Numbered from the stretch's first letter, positions 9,053 through 20,005 are shown. The stretch is 57,331 bases of DNA from Actinomycetes bacterium (GCA_021791845.1 JAJYVT010000011.1:1-57331); one strand, 5' to 3'. Numbers and translations are program-made. Notes: generated by a model from the sequence alone, not told the origin.

Positions 9053-10759
9053 TCAGGCCCGCTCGAAGTGGGACAGGAGGTCGGACCGGGTCAGGATGCC
9101 CACCGGTCGTCCACCGTCGAGGACCAGGACGGCCGGCGAGGCCTGGAGCTGCTCGGCCACGTGGGCCGCGGTCTCGCCCAGGCCGACCATGGGCAGCGGC
9201 GGCTCCATGACCGAGCCGATCGGCTCGTCGAACCCCTCGGGGCGCCCCAGGGTGCGCTCCAAGAGCAGGCGGTCCGACACCGAGCCCACCACCTCGGCCA
9301 GGGCCAGCGGCGGCTCGGCCTTGATCACCGGCACCTGGGAGACGCTGTACTCGTCGAGCACGGCGATGGCGGCACGCAGCGTCTCTGTGGGGTGGACGTG
9401 GACGAGCGAGGGCAGCCGCCCCTCCTTGGCCGCCAGGACGTCCCCGGCCGTCACGCCCTGGGCCCGGACGAACCCGTGGTCGGCCATCCATGTGTCGTCG
9501 TAGAGCTTGGACAGGTAGCCCCGTCCCGAGTCGGGCACGAGGACCACGATCACGTCGTCGGGCCCGAGCGACCGGCCGACCTCGAGGGCGGCCCACACGG
9601 CCGTCCCCGTCGACCCGCCCACGAGGATCCCCTCTTCGCGGGTGACCCGGCGGGCGGTGAGGAAGGAGTCACGGTCGGAGACGGCGACCACGCGGTCCAC
9701 CACCGTCGGGTCGTAGGTCGAGGGCCAGAAGTCCTCGCCGATCCCCTCCACCAGGTAGGGCCGGCCGCCGCCGCCCGAGTAGATGGAGCCCTCGGGGTCG
9801 GCGGCGACCACCTGGACGGACGGCTTCATCTTCTTCAGGTACCGCCCGATACCGCTGACCGTGCCCCCCGTGCCCACCCCGACCACCAGGTGGGTGATGC
9901 GGCCGGCGGTCTGCCGCCAGATCTCGGGCCCGGTGCTCCGCTCGTGGGCCAGGGGGTTGGCCGGGTTGCGGTACTGGTTGGGCTGGAACGCCCCCGGGAT
10001 CTCCGCCGCCAGCCGCTCGGCCACCGAGTAGTAGGACTCGGGGTGCTCCGGCGGGACCGTGGTCGGGCACACGACCACCTCGGCGCCGTAGGCTCGCAGC
10101 AGCTGGCGCTTCTCCTCCGCCACCTTGTCGGGCACGGTGAAGATGCAGCGGTACCCGCGGACCGCCGCCACCATGGCCAGCCCCACCCCGGTGTTCCCCG
10201 AGGTCGGCTCCACGATGGTGCCGCCCCGGGCCAGGAGGCCGTCGGCCTCGGCGGCGTCGAGCATCGTGAGGGCGGGGCGGTCCTTCACGCTGCCGCCGGG
10301 GTTCAGGTACTCGAGCTTGGCCAGGAGGTGGCAGGGGAGGTCGCGCCCGACGCGGTCGAGGCGCACCATGGGGGTCTCCCCCACCAGGTCCAGGATGCTC
10401 CCGGCCACCTCCATCGGCGGTCCCGGATCGGCGATGGGGTGGACCTCGACGCCGGCGGGGGCGGTCGACGGGTCGTCGGTGAACAGCACCGTGGGGAACC
10501 CGGCGCGGTGGACCTCGTCGGCGATGCGCGCCGCCAGCGCGGAGGCGCTCGACGGCTCGGACCCCGGGGACCGCGGGGACCCCGGGGACTCGCCAACCAC
10601 GCCGACGAGGCCGGGGATGATGCCGCGCAGCTCGCCGATCAGGGCCGGGACCGTCTGGCGGGCCGGGACGTGGACGACCCGGCGCGCACGTGCCTCCAGG
10701 ATGTGGGGGGCGGCCACGGGCTCCACCACCAAGAGGACGTCGACACGCGGCGGGAGCAC
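9053..10759 (-). CDS. cbs: Cystathionine beta-synthase with N-terminal extension
   Basis: The 568-residue frame has a canonical CBS from about residue 115: SILDLVGETPMVRL, the PLP Lys in NPGGSVKDR, EPTSGNTGVGLA, GVGTGGTVSGIGRYLK and GGSTGTAVWAAL, then a C-terminal pair of CBS domains (about residues 440-568) ending in ILTRSDLLSHF. It condenses serine and homocysteine to cystathionine. The first ~113 residues are not part of the usual enzyme: a hydrophobic beta/alpha-like stretch (VDVLLVVEPVAAPHILEAR), an SPGSPRSPGSEPSS linker and a second stretch up to HPIADPGPP. Codon bias supports translation of this part. Met 115 (start at 10417) is the alternative start. A short leader frame lies immediately upstream. 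Confidence 0.9.
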   Translation of the reverse strand: MLPPRVDVLLVVEPVAAPHILEARARRVVHVPARQTVPALIGELRGIIPGLVGVVGESPGSPRSPGSEPSSASALAARIADEVHRAGFPTVLFTDDPSTAPAGVEVHPIADPGPPMEVAGSILDLVGETPMVRLDRVGRDLPCHLLAKLEYLNPGGSVKDRPALTMLDAAEADGLLARGGTIVEPTSGNTGVGLAMVAAVRGYRCIFTVPDKVAEEKRQLLRAYGAEVVVCPTTVPPEHPESYYSVAERLAAEIPGAFQPNQYRNPANPLAHERSTGPEIWRQTAGRITHLVVGVGTGGTVSGIGRYLKKMKPSVQVVAADPEGSIYSGGGGRPYLVEGIGEDFWPSTYDPTVVDRVVAVSDRDSFLTARRVTREEGILVGGSTGTAVWAALEVGRSLGPDDVIVVLVPDSGRGYLSKLYDDTWMADHGFVRAQGVTAGDVLAAKEGRLPSLVHVHPTETLRAAIAVLDEYSVSQVPVIKAEPPLALAEVVGSVSDRLLLERTLGRPEGFDEPIGSVMEPPLPMVGLGETAAHVAEQLQASPAVLVLDGGRPVGILTRSDLLSHFERA

Positions 10760-10763
10760 GGTG

Positions 10764-10829
10764 CTAGCCGGCCTGGGGCGCCCGGCGGCGCCGGTCGGGC
10801 CGGCGCGCCTCCTCGCCGCGTCGCGTCAC
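10764..10829 (-). CDS. Possible 21-aa leader peptide upstream of cbs
   Basis: GTG at 10829 opens a 21-codon Arg-rich frame (starts MTRRGEEARR) that stops with TAG four bases before the GTG of cbs. A TATCAT hexamer lies 8 bases before this GTG, the same arrangement as the leaderless promoters in this window. It may couple translation into cbs or be an upstream regulatory frame. The peptide itself looks non-conserved in kind; no function is claimed. Confidence 0.4.
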   Translation of the reverse strand: MTRRGEEARRPDRRRRAPQAG

Positions 10830-10837
10830 GGGGCCCG

Positions 10838-10843
10838 ATGATA
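10838..10843 (-). promoter_or_regulatory. -10 element upstream of cbs
   Basis: TATCAT on the minus strand, 8 bases before the GTG of the short leader frame and about 80 bases before cbs. It is the best promoter candidate in the otsB-cbs gap. Confidence 0.45.
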
Positions 10844-10857
10844 CCGACGCGGTCGGG

Positions 10858-11631
10858 TCAGGAGCCGGCCAGGAGCTCGAGGAGGGCCGCCGCCTCGGTC
10901 GGGCCGTCCACCACCAGGTCGGCGGCCGCCGCCACCTCGGGCGCCGTCTCCTCGTCCGCCACCGCCACCCGGGCCACGGTCGTCCCGGCGGCGGCCATCG
11001 CCCCGAGGGCGGCGAACGCCGGCAGGTCCCCCAGGTCGTCGCCGAAGAACGCCACCACCCCGTAGCCGGCGGCCAGGCGGGTGACGACCGCCCCCTTGTC
11101 CGCCCCCACCGGCGGCCGCAGCTCGATCGCCATGCGTCCCGGCTGCGCCGCCAGCCCGGCGTCCTCGGCCCGGCGGGCCTCGGCCGCGGCCCAGGCGGCG
11201 GCAGCGGGCGCCCGGCGCCAGTGGAGCGTGACGGTCAGCCCCTTCGCCTCCACCTCCGCCCCCGGGGGCACCCCGGCGCGGGCGTGGCGCGTCGCCTCCT
11301 CGACCGCCGGCCGCCACCGCTCCGCCTCGCCGGAGCGCCGGACCGTGCCGTCCAGCACGTCCTCCAGCCCGTAGAGGCCGGCCAGGTGGACGCCGGGCGG
11401 GGCGTCCAGGGCGTCGACGAGGAACTGCGCCGGCCGCCCGGAGACGACGGCCACCAGGGCCAGTCGACGCGCCAGGCGGGTGAGCACACCGGGGACGTGC
11501 GCCAGCGGGCGGGCATTGGCCGGGTCCTCCACGATGGGGGCGAGGGTGCCGTCGAAGTCGAGGAACAGCGCCGACTCCGTCGGCCGTTCCCGCAGGGGCT
11601 CGAGCACGGCCGGCAGCACCCGGGGCTCCAC
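10858..11631 (-). CDS. otsB: Trehalose-6-phosphate phosphatase
   Basis: A 257-residue HAD-superfamily phosphatase that converts trehalose-6-phosphate to trehalose. Motif I is FLDFDGTLAP near residue 24, motif II is VVSGRP, the Lys region is in GADKGAVV, and motif IV is FFGDDLGDL. GTG at 11631 follows the stop of the LytR_C gene by 20 bases, placing otsB at the end of the carD-ispD-ispF-rlmB run. Its partner otsA lies 3 kb away on the opposite strand, so the two trehalose genes are split across converging units. Confidence 0.92.
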   Translation of the reverse strand: MEPRVLPAVLEPLRERPTESALFLDFDGTLAPIVEDPANARPLAHVPGVLTRLARRLALVAVVSGRPAQFLVDALDAPPGVHLAGLYGLEDVLDGTVRRSGEAERWRPAVEEATRHARAGVPPGAEVEAKGLTVTLHWRRAPAAAAWAAAEARRAEDAGLAAQPGRMAIELRPPVGADKGAVVTRLAAGYGVVAFFGDDLGDLPAFAALGAMAAAGTTVARVAVADEETAPEVAAAADLVVDGPTEAAALLELLAGS

Positions 11632-11651
11632 GCTGCGGTCTCGGCCCCCGG

Positions 11652-12347
11652 TCAGCCGGCGGCGCTTGTTGTGGTGCTGGCCGGGACCTTTGCCGCCAGG
11701 TCTTCCCCGGCGATCACGACCACGTCGGCACCGGCGAGGTTGACCACCGGGACCGTGCTCCCGAGCGGCTGGACGTCGGTGGTCGGCAGGCCCAGCTCGG
11801 TGGCGACGGCGTTGGCGTCCGCCTGCTGGCCGGCGGCGTAGTAGACGGTCGACGTTGTCGTCACTGTGGTGGCGTTCTCCGGTGTGACGGTGCCCCACCC
11901 CGCCGACGCCAGCTTGCCCGAGTAGTAGGTGGCGATGCCTGTGGTGTGGCTGGCGTTGGCCACGAGCACGCCCACCGACTTGCTCGGGGCGGCCGTCGGC
12001 ACGGTCGTCGTGGGGGCGCTGGTGGTCGTGCTGCTGCTCGGGGCGGTGGACGGGGGCGTGGTGCGTGTGGCGGCGGTCGACGCCCCGTGGCCCTTTCCCA
12101 GCGACAGCAGGTAGACGCCGAGCGCGACCGCCACCACCACGATGGCGAGCGCCTTGGCGTAGGACAGCGTGCTGCCGGGGCCGTCGGGGCCGTGGGGGCC
12201 GTCGCCTCCGTCCCGCGGGCTCCCGTGGTGCTCGCCCCCGTCGACCCGGTGCGCGCCCGGCCCCGTCGGACCCGGCGCGCTCGTCTGGCTCTGGCTCTGC
12301 GGACCGCCGTGCCGGGGCAGGCGGCCGGCCCCCCGCGCCGTCGTCAC
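11652..12347 (-). CDS. Membrane-anchored LytR_C-domain protein
   Basis: A 231-residue predicted single-pass protein: a polar Gly/Pro/His-rich cytoplasmic N-terminus, one membrane segment (SYAKALAIVVVAVALGVYLL, about residues 66-85), a Thr/Ser/Pro-rich linker, then a LytR_C domain beginning SVGVLVANAS and containing TVYYAAGQQADA. The domain usually follows LytR-CpsA-Psr wall-ligase domains but occurs alone in actinobacterial proteins of unknown function at the cell surface. GTG overlaps the rlmB stop by 4 bases. Confidence 0.8.
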   Translation of the reverse strand: MTTARGAGRLPRHGGPQSQSQTSAPGPTGPGAHRVDGGEHHGSPRDGGDGPHGPDGPGSTLSYAKALAIVVVAVALGVYLLSLGKGHGASTAATRTTPPSTAPSSSTTTSAPTTTVPTAAPSKSVGVLVANASHTTGIATYYSGKLASAGWGTVTPENATTVTTTSTVYYAAGQQADANAVATELGLPTTDVQPLGSTVPVVNLAGADVVVIAGEDLAAKVPASTTTSAAG

Positions 12348-13264
12348 CGGCTCAGCCTGCCAACGGGGGCGCCGGGGCGCAAGCCCTTGGCGCCGGCGCG
12401 CCGGCGCGCCACCTCGAAGCAGGCCACCGCGGTGGCGGCGGCGACGTTGAGCGACTCGATCGCCCCGTGCTGGGGGATGGACACCAGCTCGTCGCACCGG
12501 CGGCGCACGAGGGGCGCGAGGCCGCGCTCCTCGCCGCCGACCACGAGGGCCACCGGCCCGGTGACCGCCGGGGCGTCGTAGAGCGACACCGCGCCCTCGG
12601 ACGCCAGGCCGAGGGTCCACACCCCGAGCGACGACAGGCGCTCGAGCGCGCTCGGGATCCCGCCCACCAGGGAGAAGTCGAGGTGCTCGATCGCGCCCGC
12701 CGCCACCTTGGCGACCGTCGGCGACAGGTGGGCCGCCCGGTGCCGGGGCAGCACGACACCGGTGACCCCGGCGCACTCGGCGCTCCGCAGGAGCCCGCCG
12801 AGGTTGTGGGGGTCGGTCACGCCCGCCACGACGAGGAGGAAGGCGCCGGCGCCGGCGGCCCCTTCCGCCGCGACCAGTGTCTCGAGCGGGACGGGGTCGA
12901 CCGGCGCCGCCCGGGCCAGCACCCCCTGCGGGGCGTCGGTGCGCGCCGCGGCGGCGAGCCGCGACCGGGGCACCGTCTCGACCCGCACGTGGCGGCGGGC
13001 GGCGAGCGCCTCGATCTCGTCGAGCTGAGGCGAGGGGTCGAGCCCCTCGGCCAGCCACAGCGACCGGACGGGCCTGCGGCCGGCCGCCAGCAGCGCCAGC
13101 ACGGCGCGACGGCCCTCCACCTGGTCGCCGCCGAGGCCGGCGGCGGGCCCCTCCCTGCGCCCGGCGCCGGCGGCCCGGCCACCGCCTCGTCCCGTGCCCC
13201 GTCCGGCGCCGCGGCGGGCGGGCGGGCCGCCGCCGGGTCCCCTCTTGGCCGGGCGGGGGCTCAC
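12344..13264 (-). CDS. rlmB: 23S rRNA (guanosine-2'-O)-methyltransferase RlmB-like (SPOUT)
   Basis: The 306-residue TrmH-family enzyme should methylate the ribose of G2251 (E. coli numbering) of 23S rRNA. A basic low-complexity stretch of about 40 residues precedes the substrate-binding domain (GGDQVEGRRAVLALL onward), and the SPOUT knot has NLGGLLRSAECAGV, ALVVGGEERGL and SIPQHGAIESLNVAAA. The GTG start overlaps the ispF stop by 4 bases. In many actinobacteria cysS sits between ispF and rlmB; here it is absent. Confidence 0.9.
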   Translation of the reverse strand: MSPRPAKRGPGGGPPARRGAGRGTGRGGGRAAGAGRREGPAAGLGGDQVEGRRAVLALLAAGRRPVRSLWLAEGLDPSPQLDEIEALAARRHVRVETVPRSRLAAAARTDAPQGVLARAAPVDPVPLETLVAAEGAAGAGAFLLVVAGVTDPHNLGGLLRSAECAGVTGVVLPRHRAAHLSPTVAKVAAGAIEHLDFSLVGGIPSALERLSSLGVWTLGLASEGAVSLYDAPAVTGPVALVVGGEERGLAPLVRRRCDELVSIPQHGAIESLNVAAATAVACFEVARRRAGAKGLRPGAPVGRLSR

Positions 13265-13761
13265 GCGCCCTCGGGCGCCGGCGTCGGCACCCCCTCCACC
13301 AGCACGACCGCCAGGCAGGCGACGCCTTCCCCCCGGCCCACCGCGCCCATGCCCTCGCCGCGGGTCGCCTTGACCGACACCGGCGCGCCGAGGACGGCGG
13401 CGAGCCGGGAGACCATGGCGTCCACGTGCGGGCTCAGCTTGGGCGTCTCGGCCAGCACGGTGCAGTCGGCGTTCACCGGTCGGAAGCCCGCCGCCACCAC
13501 CCGGCGCACCACCTCGGCCAGCAGCCCGATGCTGTCGGCGCCGGCGAACGCCGGGTCGGTGTCGGGGAAGTGGTGGCCGAGGTCGCCCAGGCCCGCCGCC
13601 CCGAGCAGGGCGTCGCACAGGGCGTGCGCCACCACGTCGGCGTCGCTGTGGCCGGCCAGCCCGGGGGCCCCGGGGATCTCGACGCCGCCCAGCACGAGCC
13701 GCCGCCCCGGGTCGACCGAGAACGGGTGGACGTCGACGCCCTGGCCGATGCGCACGCTCAC
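13261..13761 (-). CDS. ispF: 2-C-methyl-D-erythritol 2,4-cyclodiphosphate synthase
   Basis: The 166-residue MEP-pathway enzyme cyclises the CDP-methylerythritol 2-phosphate with loss of CMP. Metal ligands are visible in GVDVHPF (Asp and His) and in HSDADVVAHALCDALLGA; HHFPDTDP and the C-terminal KATRGEGMGAVGRGEG are also typical. GTG overlaps the ispD stop by 4 bases. Together with ispD it supplies isopentenyl diphosphate used by the nearby polyprenyl synthase. Confidence 0.95.
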   Translation of the reverse strand: MSVRIGQGVDVHPFSVDPGRRLVLGGVEIPGAPGLAGHSDADVVAHALCDALLGAAGLGDLGHHFPDTDPAFAGADSIGLLAEVVRRVVAAGFRPVNADCTVLAETPKLSPHVDAMVSRLAAVLGAPVSVKATRGEGMGAVGRGEGVACLAVVLVEGVPTPAPEGA

Positions 13762-14459
13762 GGCGCCACCGGCGCGGCGCTGGCGACGATCACCTCGAGC
13801 AACGCGAGATCGGAGGGCAGGGTCACCTTCACGTTGTGGGCCTCGCCCGGCACGACGCGCACCACGCCGCCCAGGGCCTCGACCAGCGCGGCGTCGTCGG
13901 TGGCGTCCGCCCCGGCCGCATGGGCCCGTCGCAACGCGCCCGCCCGGAAGGCTTGGGGGGTCTGGACGGCGACCAGCCCGGCCCGGTCGACCGTGCCGGC
14001 CACGGTGGCGCCGTCGTCCCCCACCCGCTTGAGCGTGTCGGCGACCGGCACGGCGCACACGACGGCGTCCACGACGGCGTCCATGCCCCCCGCGCCGACG
14101 GCCGGCGGCTGGAGGAGCGGCTCGACCACCGCGGCGAACAGGGCGTGCGACGCCAGCGGGCGGGCGGCATCGTGGACGACCACCACCGCCACCTCCTCGG
14201 GGACGGCGGCGAGCCCGCTGCGGACCGACGCCGAGCGCGTCGCCCCGCCGGTCACCACCACGTCGGCCCCGAAGGCCACGCAGTCGTCCTCACGGCCGGG
14301 CGGCGCCACGAGCACCACCCCGCCGGCGACGCTGCGGGCGGCGGCAACCGACCAGGCCACCACCGGCCGGCCGGCCAGCAGGTCGAATTGCTTGGGACGG
14401 CCGTAGCGCGAGCCGGAGCCGCCGGCGACGACGACCGCCCACACCGGCGGTGCACCCAT
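13758..14459 (-). CDS. ispD: 2-C-methyl-D-erythritol 4-phosphate cytidylyltransferase
   Basis: The 233-residue enzyme joins MEP and CTP to CDP-methylerythritol. The nucleotide-binding start is VVVAGGSGSRYGRPKQF, followed by VVVHDAARPL and TPQAFRAGALRRAH, all family hallmarks. ATG at 14459 lies 13 bases after the carD stop, so it is cotranscribed with carD as in other actinobacteria. Confidence 0.95.
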   Translation of the reverse strand: MGAPPVWAVVVAGGSGSRYGRPKQFDLLAGRPVVAWSVAAARSVAGGVVLVAPPGREDDCVAFGADVVVTGGATRSASVRSGLAAVPEEVAVVVVHDAARPLASHALFAAVVEPLLQPPAVGAGGMDAVVDAVVCAVPVADTLKRVGDDGATVAGTVDRAGLVAVQTPQAFRAGALRRAHAAGADATDDAALVEALGGVVRVVPGEAHNVKVTLPSDLALLEVIVASAAPVAP

Positions 14460-14472
14460 GCGAGCGGTGCGA

Positions 14473-14949
14473 CTACGGCAGGGCCTCGTTGAGGCGCTGC
14501 TCGGCGGTCTCCTCGTCCACCCCGAGGGCGAAGGTGAGCTCGGAGACGAGGATCTGGCGGGCCCGGCTCAGCATGCGCTTCTCGCCCGCCGACAGCCCCT
14601 TGTCCTTGTCCCGGATGGAGAGGTTCCGCACCACCTCGGCCACCTGGTAGATGTCGCCGGAGCGCAGCTTCTCCGAGTGGTTCTTGTAGCGGCGCGACCA
14701 GTTGGTCGGCATCCGCGCCTCCTTCTTGCGAAGGACGGCGAACACCTCCTCGACCTCCTCGTCGTTGATGACCTCCCGCAGGCCGACCCCTTCGGTGTTG
14801 TCGGCCGGCACCATGAGGGTCAGGTCGCCGTAGGCCAGGCGGAGCACCAGGTACTCCCGCTTCTGCCCGAACGCGACCTTGGTCTCCAGCTTCTCCACGA
14901 CTGCTGCGCCGTGGTGGGGATAGACGACCTTGTCACCGACCTGGAACAC
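14473..14949 (-). CDS. carD: CarD/CdnL family RNA polymerase-binding regulator
   Basis: The 158-residue protein binds the RNA polymerase beta subunit and stabilises open complexes at rRNA and other promoters. The N-terminal RNAP-interaction domain starts at FQVGDKVVYPHHGAAVVE; the C-terminal helical domain contains MPTNWSRRYKNHSEKL, with the Trp that contacts the transcription-bubble edge. GTG at 14949 is chosen because a GAGGAGTCC ribosome site precedes it and the domain starts immediately. Likely promoter TACAAT at 15069-15074 (minus strand) leaves a 5' leader of roughly 115 bases. Confidence 0.94.
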   Translation of the reverse strand: MFQVGDKVVYPHHGAAVVEKLETKVAFGQKREYLVLRLAYGDLTLMVPADNTEGVGLREVINDEEVEEVFAVLRKKEARMPTNWSRRYKNHSEKLRSGDIYQVAEVVRNLSIRDKDKGLSAGEKRMLSRARQILVSELTFALGVDEETAEQRLNEALP

Positions 14950-15068
14950 CGGACTCCTCGCTGCGCGCCCTCTTGCTGAACGTGGCCGTCGACGATGGCC
15001 GCCACGTCTTCGACGTACGGCAGGCTCCACGCGGCTGCCGGGTCGAGATGGTGAACCGGCGGCCCATC

Positions 15069-15074
15069 ATTGTA
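15069..15074 (-). promoter_or_regulatory. Putative -10 element of carD
   Basis: TACAAT on the minus strand in the disA-carD gap, an almost ideal -10 hexamer. No clear -35 is seen at the expected distance. Confidence 0.4.
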
Positions 15075-15108
15075 CCGGATCACGCGCCGGGCGCGTTCGG
15101 CGGGACGG

Positions 15109-16266
15109 CTACTCGTAGCGCTCGAGGATGCTCGCCTCGACCATCCGGGCCATGCCGTCCTTCACTGCCCGGGCCTTGGCCTCGCCCACCCCGCCCACCT
15201 GCTCCAGTTCCGCCAGGGAGGCCCGCATCAGGCGGGGCAGCGTCCCGAAGCGCTCGACGATGCGGTCGATGATGGCGTCGGACACCCGGGGCAGGCGGTG
15301 CAGGAGACGGTACCCGCGGGCCTCGGCCGGCTCGTCGAGGAGGCCCGGCCTTGTGGGGTACCCCAGGGCGGCGACCGCCGCCACGCCGCCGAGCAGCTCC
15401 TCCTGGGAGAGCTCGTGCAGCGCGGCCAGGGCCGCCTCGGCGCCGGGTGTGCGCCCGTCGGGCGACGTTCCGTCACCACTGTGGGCGGGCGGGCGCTTGC
15501 GGCGCCCGTCGCCTGCGTGGCCGTTCTTCGACGCCCCCGGCCCGTCGGCCACGTAGTCGAGCACCACCCAGCCAAGGGTGTCCTCGACACCTGTGCCCAG
15601 CTCCTCCAGCTGCAGCTTGATGAGGCGGCCGTCCTCTCCCAGCTCGACCAGGTAGCCCTGCACCTCCTTGGCGAAGCGCAGCACCATCTCGCCGGGCTGG
15701 AGCACCGCTGCCACGTCGCCCAGGGAGACCGAGTCCTCCACCTCGAGGGTGGAGAGGAGGGCGAGCGCGAGGTCGAAGCGGGACTTGAACCGCTCGACCG
15801 CGGCAACGGCCTGGGCCGCCCGGTCGAGCAGGCGCTCGGTCCGCTGCACGGTGTGGCGGTAGGGGCCGCGGTACACGGTCACGGTGGCCATGGCCTCCGA
15901 GACGCTGATCACGGGCACGTCGATCGACCGCGCCACCCGCTCGGCCGTGCGGTGGCGGGTGCCGGTCTCGCTGGTGGGGATCGACGCCCGGGGGACCAGG
16001 TGCACGTTGGCCCGGGCGATCCGGGACGCGTCCGACGTCAGGATGATGGCGCCGTCCATCTTGGCCAGCTCGGACAGGCGCTGCGGGGTGAACTCGGCGT
16101 CGAGCAGGAACCCACCGGTGCAGATGGACAGCACGGCGGGATCGTCGCTCACGACGACCAGCGCCCCCCGCTTGGCCTGCAGGACGCGGTCGAGCCCCTC
16201 CCGGAGAGGGGTGCCGGGCGCGACCAGTGCCAGCGCCTCCAGCAGCGGCTCGCTCTGGTCGGCCAC
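15109..16266 (-). CDS. disA: DNA integrity scanning diadenylate cyclase DisA
   Basis: The 385-residue protein makes the second messenger c-di-AMP from two ATP and senses branched DNA. The DAC domain (about residues 10-145) has the DGAIILT and GTRHRTAERVA active-site motifs; a helical linker follows, and helix-hairpin-helix DNA-binding motifs occupy the C-terminus (LEQVGGVGEAKARAVKDG). A low-complexity insert (about residues 245-275) lies between. GTG at 16266 is supported by TACGAT 7 bases upstream (leaderless). radA, the frequent neighbour of disA, is not here; clpC is directly upstream. Confidence 0.95.
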   Translation of the reverse strand: MADQSEPLLEALALVAPGTPLREGLDRVLQAKRGALVVVSDDPAVLSICTGGFLLDAEFTPQRLSELAKMDGAIILTSDASRIARANVHLVPRASIPTSETGTRHRTAERVARSIDVPVISVSEAMATVTVYRGPYRHTVQRTERLLDRAAQAVAAVERFKSRFDLALALLSTLEVEDSVSLGDVAAVLQPGEMVLRFAKEVQGYLVELGEDGRLIKLQLEELGTGVEDTLGWVVLDYVADGPGASKNGHAGDGRRKRPPAHSGDGTSPDGRTPGAEAALAALHELSQEELLGGVAAVAALGYPTRPGLLDEPAEARGYRLLHRLPRVSDAIIDRIVERFGTLPRLMRASLAELEQVGGVGEAKARAVKDGMARMVEASILERYE

Positions 16267-16273
16267 GGCGAAG

Positions 16274-16279
16274 ATCGTA
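16274..16279 (-). promoter_or_regulatory. -10 element of disA (leaderless start)
   Basis: TACGAT on the minus strand, 7 bases before the disA GTG and 70 bases after the clpC stop. No ribosome-binding site is present between. Confidence 0.5.
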
Positions 16280-16348
16280 CCCCGGCTCCGATCCGGGCCG
16301 GCCGCCGACGCACCCTGGGGAGGGGCGAGGCGGCCGGCTGCCGGACGA

Positions 16349-18859
<2,511 letters not shown>

Positions 18860-18929
18860 GTATACCGCCTCCGTGGCTCGTTCCTAGGTCTGCAGTGTAC
18901 CCGCAGGGTCTCCGACGACCGCCGCGTGC

Positions 18930-18945
18930 GGGGTGGCGCCACCCC
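18930..18945. promoter_or_regulatory. Perfect 16-bp palindrome between clpC and polyprenyl synthase
   Basis: GGGGTGGCGCCACCCC is fully self-complementary and lies in the divergent promoter region, about 70 bases from the clpC start and about 85 bases from the opposite gene. It is a candidate repressor or activator site; no known regulator consensus is recognised. Confidence 0.45.
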
Positions 18946-19017
18946 TGCCAGGGGCGATGCGCTCCGCCCCACCCGGCCTCCGGGGCGCCGGAGTGTCGGG
19001 GACCTTCGGCGGTCGCG

Positions 19018-19023
19018 TATCGT
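19018..19023 (+). promoter_or_regulatory. -10 element of polyprenyl synthase (leaderless start)
   Basis: TATCGT ends 7 bases before GTG 19031, which is why that GTG is preferred over GTG 19022. Confidence 0.45.
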
Positions 19024-19030
19024 GCAGAAG

Positions 19031-20005
19031 GTGAACGCGACGGAGGCCCTCGGCCTTCCCACGGTCGAGGACGATCTGGAGCGTCTCGAGCCGCTCCTGG
19101 CGGCGTCGGTGACGACCGGGGACCGCTTCCTGGACGACGTCACCACCCACCTCCTGGGGGCGGGCGGCAAGCGGCTGCGGCCCATGTTGTCCCTGGTGGC
19201 GGCCACCCGGGGGCAGCGGCCGGCCACGCGGGACGACCTCATGGGCGGGGTGGCCGTCGAGCTCGTCCACCTGGCCTCGCTCTACCACGACGACGTGATC
19301 GACGAGGCGACGGTGCGCCGCAACGTGGAGAGCGTGAACAGCCGCTACGGGAACCTGGTGGCCATCGTGGCCGGCGACTACCTCCTGTCGCGCTCGGCCG
19401 CCATCGCCGCCGCCCTCGGCACCGAGATCGCCGGGCTCCTCGCCGCCACCCTGGGACAGCTGTGCCAGGGCCAGGTGGTCGAGGTGCGCTCCTGCTTCCG
19501 CACCGACCGCACCGACGAGGACTACTTCGCCGCCATCGCCGGCAAGACGGCGGCGCTGATGGCGACCTCCTGCCGGATCGGCGCCCTGACCGGGGGCGCC
19601 GCCCGCAGCGAGGTCGACGCCCTCACCTCCTTCGGGCGGTCCCTGGGGATGGTGTTCCAGCTGCGCGACGACGTGCTGGACGTGGTGGCCGTCGACGACG
19701 AGCTGGGCAAGCCGCCCGGCCAGGACCTGGCGGAGGGCGTGTACACGCTGCCGGTCCTCCTGGCGTTGCGGGACCCCGACACCGGGCCGGAGCTGCGCAC
19801 CCTGCTCGGCCAGCCGCTCGGCCAGCCCGAGCGGGAGAAAGCCCGCACGATCGTGAGCGAGTCGCGGGCCGTGGCTTCCACCGTCGCCGTGGCCCGCCGG
19901 CACGCGGCCGAGGCCGTGGCCGCCACCGCCGGCGTGGGGCCGGCCGCCGTGGCCGCCGGCCTCGCCCACCTCACCGAGTCGCTGCTCGAGGGGCTGCCGG
20001 GCTAG
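19031..20005 (+). CDS. Trans-polyprenyl diphosphate synthase
   Basis: The 324-residue all-helical prenyltransferase elongates allylic diphosphates with isopentenyl diphosphate. The first Asp-rich motif is YHDDVIDEATVRR (DDxxD) with GGKRLRPML before it; the second is QLRDDVLDV. Residues KTAALMATSC lie between. The family includes heptaprenyl- to decaprenyl-diphosphate synthases for menaquinone tails; chain length is not decidable by eye. Its TAG stop lies on the insertion site of an IS630 element: the T and A are one copy of the target duplication and the G is the first base of the element. Confidence 0.92.
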   Translation: MNATEALGLPTVEDDLERLEPLLAASVTTGDRFLDDVTTHLLGAGGKRLRPMLSLVAATRGQRPATRDDLMGGVAVELVHLASLYHDDVIDEATVRRNVESVNSRYGNLVAIVAGDYLLSRSAAIAAALGTEIAGLLAATLGQLCQGQVVEVRSCFRTDRTDEDYFAAIAGKTAALMATSCRIGALTGGAARSEVDALTSFGRSLGMVFQLRDDVLDVVAVDDELGKPPGQDLAEGVYTLPVLLALRDPDTGPELRTLLGQPLGQPEREKARTIVSESRAVASTVAVARRHAAEAVAATAGVGPAAVAAGLAHLTESLLEGLPG

